A DNA stretch of 10,388 nt from an uncultured Clostridia bacterium (lineage in GTDB: Bacteria; Bacillota; Clostridia; Oscillospirales; Acutalibacteraceae). Position numbers and translations under genes: made by a program. The notes beneath the pieces were generated by a model. That model made no database searches. It saw nothing but the letters and a program-made list of their open reading frames with translations, and was not told where the DNA came from. Shown in pieces: positions 5,806 through 10,388 of the stretch; positions within the stretch are counted from its first letter, which is position 1; each line of letters starts with the position of its first letter. The DNA lies in contig CANQLQ010000044.1 in assembly GCA_947624755.1 (NCBI GenBank), positions 1 through 10,388 of the forward strand, in the 5' to 3' direction.

Positions 5806-7209
5806 ATGGCATTGAAGCTTTCACATTTATTAAAGGAAATAAATATTTGCTTTGAAGGCGAAGACAGAGAAATCGAATTTATTACCGATGATTCGCGCAA
5901 ATGCAAAAAAAACACACTTTTTGTTTGCCACGAAAAGGCAACGGAGTATATAGACAAGGCAAAGCAAAACGGCGCAGTATATGTTGTTTTGAAAGGTCGG
6001 GAAATATCCGACACAAGAAAAGCATACGCTATTCTTTGCAGAGCCTTCTTTGAAAAACCGGACGAAAAACTTAAAATGATAGGTGTAACCGGAACTAATG
6101 GGAAAACATCGGTTTCGTCAGCTATATGCTTTATGCTTGATATGAACGGGTATAAAACAGGACTGATAGGAACGGTTACAAACCGTTTCGGTGAAGAAAA
6201 GCCGTCCGAAATGACAACACCGGATTGTTTTGAGCTTTATTTGATGCTTTTTAATATGGTGAAGAACGGTTTTGAATATTGCGTTATTGAAGCGTCGTCT
6301 CAGGGACTTGTTCAAAAGCGGCTTTTCGCGATTAACTTTGAAATTGCAATTTTTACAAACATCACCGAAGATCATCTCGATTACCACAAAAGCTTTGAAA
6401 ATTATAAAAACGCCAAACTTATGCTTTTTGAAAGCTGTAAAACCGCAATAATAAATTATGATGATAACTTCAAAGATGAATTTATAAAAAAATGCAAAGG
6501 CAAGGTTCTTACCTATTCAATCAAAAGCGATGAAGCAAGCTATACGGCAAAAAATATAAGGTTTTTTCCGGATAGTACGACATATGAACTCGTATCCGAT
6601 TCAATAATTCACCGTATAACTCTGCATACTCAGGGGGATTTTTGGGTCGCTAATTCTCTTGCCGCAATTGTCTGCGCGCTTGAATGCGGACTTACAACGG
6701 CTCAATGTTCATTTTCTCTTCGCAATTTCAGCGGTGTAAAGGGAAGAATGGAGCTTTTGCAGACCGATAGAGATTTCAGAGTAATAATTGATTATGCTCA
6801 TACCGCTGACGGCTTGCAGAATGCTCTTTTGTCGCTTAAAAGATTTTGCGGCGCAAGGCTGATACTTGTGTTTGGCTGCGGCGGCGACAGGGAAAAAGAA
6901 AAAAGAAGCCGTATGGGTGAAATAGCGGCAAAAATTGCAGACATTGTTTTTGTCACAAGCGATAATCCCAGAACAGAAGATCCGCTAAAAATAATTGATG
7001 ATATACTCGTCGGAATGAAAAAAACAAAAACTCCGGTTTTTATAATCGAAAACAGGAAAAAGGCTATTTTTGAAGCTCTTAAAAAAGCTAAATCGGGCGA
7101 TACTGTTCTGATAGCCGGAAAAGGTCATGAGGATTATCAGATCCTCGGCAACAAAAAAGTACCTTTTGATGAAAAAGAGATTGTTTTAGAAGCTTTGAAA
7201 AATATATAA
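5806..7209 (+). CDS. murE: MurE, UDP-MurNAc-tripeptide synthetase (probably meso-diaminopimelate-adding)
   Basis: MurE is the cytoplasmic ATP-dependent ligase that adds the third amino acid to UDP-MurNAc-L-Ala-D-Glu. The product has 467 residues, slightly short for the family. Visible motifs are the DDSRK segment near the N-terminus (28-32), the ATP loop GVTGTNGKT (93-101), TTPD (137-140), EASSQGLVQKR (162-172), NITEDHLDYH (185-194), the lysine expected to be carbamylated (K204 in NAKLM), IDYAHTADGL (328-337), FGCGGDREKEKR (356-367), DNPRTEDP (386-393) and KGHEDYQ (439-445). The DNPR motif is characteristic of meso-diaminopimelate-specific enzymes, so DAP-type peptidoglycan is inferred. The start is uncertain. 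ATG 5806 has no properly spaced ribosome site, whereas TTG 5812 lies 7 bases after GGGGG (5800-5804) and would begin MKLSHLL, like several Firmicute MurE proteins. It follows the PBP gene after 104 bases. Confidence 0.96.
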   Translation: MALKLSHLLKEINICFEGEDREIEFITDDSRKCKKNTLFVCHEKATEYIDKAKQNGAVYVVLKGREISDTRKAYAILCRAFFEKPDEKLKMIGVTGTNGKTSVSSAICFMLDMNGYKTGLIGTVTNRFGEEKPSEMTTPDCFELYLMLFNMVKNGFEYCVIEASSQGLVQKRLFAINFEIAIFTNITEDHLDYHKSFENYKNAKLMLFESCKTAIINYDDNFKDEFIKKCKGKVLTYSIKSDEASYTAKNIRFFPDSTTYELVSDSIIHRITLHTQGDFWVANSLAAIVCALECGLTTAQCSFSLRNFSGVKGRMELLQTDRDFRVIIDYAHTADGLQNALLSLKRFCGARLILVFGCGGDREKEKRSRMGEIAAKIADIVFVTSDNPRTEDPLKIIDDILVGMKKTKTPVFIIENRKKAIFEALKKAKSGDTVLIAGKGHEDYQILGNKKVPFDEKEIVLEALKNI

Positions 7210-7216
7210 TTTATAA

Positions 7217-7227
7217 TGTGATATAAT
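7217..7227 (+). promoter_or_regulatory. Candidate extended -10 promoter ahead of mraY
   Basis: TGATATAAT (7219-7227) has a perfect TATAAT preceded by the TGn extension, just after the murE stop codon. The nearest -35-like TTGAAA (7195-7200) is 21 bases away, which is too far, so the site would rely on the extended -10 alone. The region is very AT-rich and chance matches are likely. Confidence 0.35.
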
Positions 7228-7264
7228 ATAAAATATCAACTGTAAAAAAGGAGGATGTTTCAAT

Positions 7265-8305
7265 ATGAACAACATCACATTGGCAGTAATTGCGGCAATA
7301 ATTGCTTTTGTAACGACAGCCGCGCTCGGAATAGTTCTTATTCCCGCGCTGCATAAGCTTAAATTCGGGCAGAATATTATTGAAGATTTCGGTCCGAAAT
7401 GGCACGCAAAAAAACAGGGTACACCGACAATGGGTGGAATTATGTTCATAATCGGAATAATTTTTGCCACTGTAATCGCCCTTCTTGTAGGTAAATTCTC
7501 AGGTGTGAGCATATTCCCCGAAACTTCCGAACTGCGATCAAATGAAATAGTTAAGCTTGTTTCAAGCCTGCTTCTTGCGGTTTGCTTTGCCCTTGTCGGT
7601 TTTACAGATGACTATATCAAGGTTGTAAAGAAAAGAAACCTTGGTCTTACCGAAATTCAAAAATCAATTCCGCAGATCATTATTATTGCCGGTTATCTTG
7701 CAACCCTCGGCGTTTCGGATAACACCGCAATGTTAATTCCCGGAATCGGTAAAATTGCTCTTGACAGTGTTGCGGGACATATCTTTTTCTGCATTTTCGG
7801 GGTTTGCGTAATTTACGGTACGGTAAATGCGGTCAACTTTACCGACGGTCTTGACGGACTTTGCGCCGGTGTAACGCTTCCCGTTGGCGTAGCTTTTGCG
7901 GTTATGGCGGCGATGTATAAGCTGACGTCCATAAGCCTTGTCGGAGCCGCTCTTGCCGGAGCAGTTGCAGGCTATCTTATCTGGAACCATTATCCCGGAA
8001 AGGTTATGATGGGCGACACAGGCTCAATGTTTCTCGGCGGTCTTATTGTTGCTCTTGCGTATTCAATTGACTGTCCGCTTATTCTGCTTCCGGTCGGAAT
8101 CGTTTATGTTATTGAAGCTCTTTCCGATGTTATTCAAATCGGCAGCATCAAAATCCGACATAAAAAGGTTTTCAAAATGGCGCCGATTCATCATCACTTT
8201 GAATTGTGCGGCTGGAGCGAAAAAAAGATCGGCACGGTTTTCAGTCTTGTAAGTACGTTGGGCTGCGCAGTCGGAATTTTCCTTATGTACATTACTCTGC
8301 CATAA
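7265..8305 (+). CDS. mraY: MraY, phospho-MurNAc-pentapeptide transferase
   Basis: MraY is the integral membrane enzyme that transfers phospho-MurNAc-pentapeptide from UDP to undecaprenyl phosphate, making lipid I on the inner face of the membrane. The 346-residue product is somewhat longer than typical Gram-positive forms and has multiple hydrophobic segments consistent with the ten-helix fold. Diagnostic motifs are KKQGTPTMGG (49-58), the aspartate pair in FTDDYIKVVKKRNLGLT (113-129), NAVNFTDGLDGL (188-199), GDTGSMFLGG (250-259) with the catalytic-region aspartate D251, and the histidine motif APIHHHFE (306-313). A strong AAGGAGG (7248-7254) precedes the ATG by 10 bases. It sits between murE and ftsW. 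murF and murD, often nearby in Firmicutes, are missing here, so MraY's substrate must be completed by enzymes encoded elsewhere. Confidence 0.98.
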   Translation: MNNITLAVIAAIIAFVTTAALGIVLIPALHKLKFGQNIIEDFGPKWHAKKQGTPTMGGIMFIIGIIFATVIALLVGKFSGVSIFPETSELRSNEIVKLVSSLLLAVCFALVGFTDDYIKVVKKRNLGLTEIQKSIPQIIIIAGYLATLGVSDNTAMLIPGIGKIALDSVAGHIFFCIFGVCVIYGTVNAVNFTDGLDGLCAGVTLPVGVAFAVMAAMYKLTSISLVGAALAGAVAGYLIWNHYPGKVMMGDTGSMFLGGLIVALAYSIDCPLILLPVGIVYVIEALSDVIQIGSIKIRHKKVFKMAPIHHHFELCGWSEKKIGTVFSLVSTLGCAVGIFLMYITLP

Positions 8306-8325
8306 CAAATAAAAGAACTTTACAA

Positions 8326-8332
8326 AAAGGAG
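8326..8332 (+). promoter_or_regulatory. Ribosome binding site fixing a TTG start for ftsW
   Basis: AAAGGAG is followed 8 bases later by TTG 8341, in frame with ftsW. The longer frame back to 8206 would overlap the end of mraY by 100 bases and add a charged stretch unlike FtsW, so the TTG is preferred. Confidence 0.75.
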
Positions 8333-8340
8333 TGAAGAGC

Positions 8341-9612
8341 TTGGGAAATCAAAAACGGGGGTCTGATTTACCCCAAAAGGGCGGAATTTCAAAATTTTAT
8401 AAAACAGTTACTCACCACGGTAAAATTGATATAATCTTTTGCTGTCTCGTCCTTTTACTTTTTGGAATAGGGCTTGTAATGATGTATTCGGCAAGCTATG
8501 CATACGCTCAGGTAAACCGTTCTTCACCTTCATATTTCTTCTTGAGACAGCTTATATTCGGTCTTGTTGGAATTGCAGCGATGCTCATTATCAGCCGTAT
8601 TGATTACAGGGTGCTGAACAGTTGGGTAACTCCCTGCATTTTCGTTCCGGTTTCAATAGTTCTTGTATTCGCCGCGATTTTCGGCGGTTCGGGCAGCAGT
8701 ACAAATGACCGTTGGATAAGAATCGGACCTTTCAGCTTTCAGCCGTCAGAGCTTATGAAGTTCGTTATTATTCTTACTTTGTCATATATGCTTTGCATAC
8801 TTTATGATACGATGAGAGCTTCGGGAAATAAATGCGTAACTCCGAAAAGAGCAAGGCTTACAAAATTTGAGCAATATTTGTTTTATTTTATTGATACGCC
8901 GACAAAAAGCTTTTGGCTTTTGCTTATTACGGTAGGGATGTTTACCGGCTTTATATTGCTGGGCAAACATCTTTCGGGCGCAATAATCGTTTTGCTTGTC
9001 GGTCTTTCAATGATGTGGGTAGGCGGAGCGAGCAAAAAATGGATGGCGCTTATCCTCGCTGCAGGTCTTGGGGTATTGACTATTGTAATAATAAAACCTG
9101 ATATACTCAGCTTTTTCAGCGACTATGCGGTTGAAAGAATCCTTGTTTGGAAGACGAAATCCACTCAGGGACAAACCGACTATTGGCAGACTCAGCAGGG
9201 ACTTTATGCTATCGGTTCGGGAGGGCCTTTCGGTGTTGGCTTCGGTCAGTCAAAACAAAAGCTTCTTTATGTTTCCGAACCGCAGAACGACTTTGTGTTT
9301 ACAATAGTCTGTGAAGAACTCGGCTATGTCGGAGCAATTTTGATAATTCTTCTTTTTGCGGCAATGATTGTAAGAGGCTTCATGATAAGCGTAAAAACCT
9401 CGGATTATTTTGGCTCGCTTCTTGTTATCGGTATAATGATGCAAGTTGCAATTCAGGTTATACTTAATATTGCTGTTATTACCGATGTCGTTCCTAACAC
9501 AGGCGTTCCGCTGCCGTTTTTCAGCTATGGCGGTTCTGCGTTGGTAATTCTGCTTTGTGAAATGGGTGTAGTTCTTTCCGTTTCACGAAGGTCATATCTT
9601 GACAAAGAATAA
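8341..9612 (+). CDS. ftsW: FtsW, septal SEDS peptidoglycan glycosyltransferase
   Basis: FtsW is the SEDS-family membrane polymerase that extends glycan strands from lipid II at the division septum, working with a class B PBP. Starting at TTG 8341 the product is 423 residues with about ten hydrophobic segments. Family motifs are VMMYSAS (46-52), NDRWIRIGPFSFQPSELMK (122-140), QQGLYAIGSGG (285-295), GVGFGQSKQKLLYVSEPQNDFVF (298-320, in which D317 corresponds to the essential SEDS aspartate), CEELGYVGA (324-332) and NTGVPLPFFSYGGSAL (386-401). A charged loop at about 155-188 is larger than in short SEDS proteins. RodA and SpoVE share this fold; the position between mraY and murG supports FtsW or SpoVE. 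The last codons contain a promoter -35 box facing murG. Confidence 0.95.
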   Translation: MGNQKRGSDLPQKGGISKFYKTVTHHGKIDIIFCCLVLLLFGIGLVMMYSASYAYAQVNRSSPSYFFLRQLIFGLVGIAAMLIISRIDYRVLNSWVTPCIFVPVSIVLVFAAIFGGSGSSTNDRWIRIGPFSFQPSELMKFVIILTLSYMLCILYDTMRASGNKCVTPKRARLTKFEQYLFYFIDTPTKSFWLLLITVGMFTGFILLGKHLSGAIIVLLVGLSMMWVGGASKKWMALILAAGLGVLTIVIIKPDILSFFSDYAVERILVWKTKSTQGQTDYWQTQQGLYAIGSGGPFGVGFGQSKQKLLYVSEPQNDFVFTIVCEELGYVGAILIILLFAAMIVRGFMISVKTSDYFGSLLVIGIMMQVAIQVILNIAVITDVVPNTGVPLPFFSYGGSALVILLCEMGVVLSVSRRSYLDKE

Positions 9613-9628
9613 AGCTTAAAGGTATAAT
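9599..9628 (+). promoter_or_regulatory. Perfect-hexamer promoter at the ftsW 3' end, facing murG
   Basis: TTGACA (9599-9604) overlaps the last codons of ftsW. After an 18-base spacer it is followed by TATAAT (9623-9628), so both hexamers match the housekeeping consensus. It points toward murG and would transcribe about 570 bases of repeat-containing leader before the gene. Confidence 0.7.
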
Positions 9629-9841
9629 AATTTAACTTTCTAAATAAAAAAATAAACATTTCATATTGGAAAAAGGCACTTCTTTAAGGAAGCGCTGATT
9701 AAATCTAATACTCCGGCGGGCATCGGCGGACATCGTCCGCAAGAATTACGCGTGTTGGATTGATGTAAGCCTTTACCGCTTGCCCCACGGCACGGCTTAG
9801 TGCTGAACCTATTTTTGCAAGTTTCCGATTAAGCAATTTTG

Positions 9842-9886
9842 CCTCCCCTGAAAGGGGAGGTGTCACACGCAGTGTGACGGAGGGGT
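9842..9886. repeat. Paired hairpin module with three-base loops
   Basis: Two adjacent perfect hairpins, CCTCCCCT-gaa-AGGGGAGG (9842-9860) and GTCACAC-gca-GTGTGAC (9862-9878), are followed by GGAGGGGT. They lie inside the larger repeat. No T run follows, so they do not look like intrinsic terminators. Confidence 0.7.
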
Positions 9887-9970
9887 GGCACGCATGGCGT
9901 GGCGGACATCGTCCGCAGGAATTACGCGGGCACGCATGGCGTGGCGGACATCGTCCGCAGGAATTACGCG
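9887..9970. repeat. Perfect 42-bp tandem duplication, two copies
   Basis: 9887-9928 and 9929-9970 are identical. Each unit contains CACGC-atg-GCGTG and GCGGAC-atc-GTCCGC hairpins. A third, partial copy of the second half (GCGGAC-atc-GTCCGC through ATTACGCG) is at 9726-9752 with one change. The exact identity suggests a recent duplication. Confidence 0.9.
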
Positions 9971-10164
9971 GGATAGAAATTATATAAAATTATAATTTTA
10001 CACCGCGAAAACACTTTGTCACTAATTTGGAAGTATTTTTTATGTTCCAAAAATATAAGGCAATACTTTGTGTATTGCCGAGTATTTTGGCAAAGTATTA
10101 CGGAAAATTTGCAAGCAAGATGAGTATTAAGCATTAAAGCGTGATTTAATCAGAGATTCCTTAA

Positions 10165-10193
10165 TTGTTTTGGGAAGTGCCTAAAGGTATAAA
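10165..10193 (+). promoter_or_regulatory. Weak candidate promoter close to murG
   Basis: TTGTTT (10165-10170), a 17-base spacer and TATAAA (10188-10193) begin immediately after the inserted repeat. The -35 box matches the consensus at only half its positions. The -10 area, TAAAGGTATAA, also occurs at 9617-9627 around the stronger promoter. Confidence 0.3.
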
Positions 10194-10209
10194 TTAAGGG
10201 GAGATAATA

Positions 10210-10388
10210 ATGAAAGTTCTTTTTGCTGCCGGTGGCACCGGCGGACATATCAATCCGGCTCTTGCTGTCGCAGGTGAAATAAGAGAAAGATATCCCGACG
10301 CTGAAATTCTTTTTATCGGTACGAAAGATAAAATGGAAGCAAAGCTTGTCCCTGCCGCAGGTTTTAATTTTGAAACGATTGATATTTC
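10210..10388 (+). CDS. murG: MurG, GlcNAc transferase making lipid II (5' part only)
   Basis: MurG is the membrane-associated GT-B glycosyltransferase that adds GlcNAc from UDP-GlcNAc to lipid I, producing lipid II for FtsW. Only about 59 residues are present before the window ends. They begin MKVLFAAGGTGGHINPALAVA, with the diagnostic glycine-rich GGTGGH loop (8-13) that contacts the lipid-linked acceptor and diphosphate, followed by ILFIGTKDKMEAKLVPAAGF, matching the family's first Rossmann half. AAGGGGAG (10196-10203) ends 6 bases before the ATG. It lies about 600 bases behind ftsW because a repeat is inserted between them, and it probably depends partly on promoters in that gap. Confidence 0.96.
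   Translation, partial: MKVLFAAGGTGGHINPALAVAGEIRERYPDAEILFIGTKDKMEAKLVPAAGFNFETIDI

Larger units (their letters stand above)
9684..10164. mobile_element. MITE-like nonautonomous repeat in the ftsW-murG gap
   Basis: A 481-base noncoding unit is bounded by imperfect 21-bp terminal inverted repeats (9684-9704 and 10144-10164, 19 of 21 positions matching). They begin TTAAGGAA and end TTCCTTAA. It carries no transposase or other reading frame. Parts occur again at 1-175: 10080-10131 matches 103-154 in direct orientation, and 9717-9767 matches 1-41 inverted. It is more GC-rich in the middle than the surrounding spacers and contains many hairpins, including GGCAATAC-TTTGT-GTATTGCC at 10059-10079. 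A possible TTAA target duplication at its ends cannot be distinguished from the repeat itself. Calling it mobile is inference from the terminal repeats, the dispersed copies and its position between two genes normally close together. Confidence 0.65.
9674..10182. repeat. Inverted flanks around the inserted repeat
   Basis: AGGCACTTC (9674-9682) is the exact reverse complement of GAAGTGCCT (10174-10182). The left arm is 1 base outside the repeat element and the right arm 9 bases outside. Without the element these arms would form a 9-bp hairpin with a short loop, which suggests the element entered a pre-existing stem-loop in the ftsW-murG gap. Confidence 0.5.

Noticed and set aside
7186..7512. 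108-codon minus-strand frame across the murE-mraY junction
   Set aside because: It overlaps two well-supported genes and the mraY ribosome site, and shows no recognisable motif.
8206..8340. N-terminal extension of FtsW overlapping mraY
   Set aside because: It would overlap 100 bases of mraY, its sequence is just an alternate reading of mraY, and a good ribosome site precedes TTG 8341.
8063..8392. 109-codon minus-strand frame across the mraY-ftsW junction
   Set aside because: It lies opposite conserved mraY motifs and the ftsW start, and is best explained as a shadow.
9842..9878. Intrinsic terminator after ftsW
   Set aside because: The hairpins are strong but are followed by GGAGGGG rather than a T run, and they belong to the dispersed repeat.
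9887..9970. CRISPR array
   Set aside because: The two 42-bp units are directly adjacent with no spacers between them, and no cas genes are visible.
1..10388. A new defence or biosynthetic system among the coding genes
   Set aside because: Every long frame is accounted for by standard division and peptidoglycan genes, and the noncoding gaps contain no additional sizeable frame.

Overview
The window is the left and middle part of a division and cell wall (dcw) cluster from a low- to moderate-GC Gram-positive bacterium. The proteins look most like Clostridia, possibly the Oscillospiraceae/Ruminococcaceae group. That placement is inferred from protein style, AT-rich spacers, strong AAGGAGG-type ribosome sites and repeat type; no search was run and the species cannot be named.

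Layout, left to right. 1-175 is one end of a dispersed, hairpin-rich repeat cut by the window edge. 179-361 holds a minus-strand tRNA-Ser(GGA) gene with its promoter and terminator. About 360-727 is AT-rich intergenic DNA without a convincing gene. A near-consensus promoter at 728-756 starts the plus-strand cluster: mraZ, rsmH (mraW), an ftsL-like gene, a class B penicillin-binding protein with two PASTA domains, murE, mraY and ftsW. After ftsW the operon is interrupted by a noncoding stretch of about 600 bp. It contains a second, more complete copy of the dispersed repeat (9684-10164) with imperfect 21-bp terminal inverted repeats. murG begins at 10210 and runs off the window.

The genes form one pathway. 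MurE adds the third residue of the peptidoglycan stem peptide; its DNPR motif predicts meso-diaminopimelate. MraY moves the finished precursor onto undecaprenyl phosphate, and MurG adds GlcNAc to give lipid II. FtsW polymerises lipid II and the class B PBP cross-links it at the septum, with the FtsL-like protein as a membrane partner. MraZ is the cluster's transcriptional regulator, and RsmH methylates 16S rRNA. murF and murD, often found near murE, mraY and ftsW in Firmicutes, are absent between these genes.

The genes themselves are ordinary, and I found no convincing new biochemical system. The less ordinary material is noncoding: related mosaic repeats at both ends of the window, an 18-bp palindrome in the ftsL-PBP gap built from the same terminal motif, a chain of three-base-loop hairpins with a perfect 42-bp tandem duplication, and a perfect-hexamer promoter at the 3' end of ftsW that would let murG be transcribed through the inserted repeat. 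Several genes probably start at GTG or TTG rather than at the first available start.
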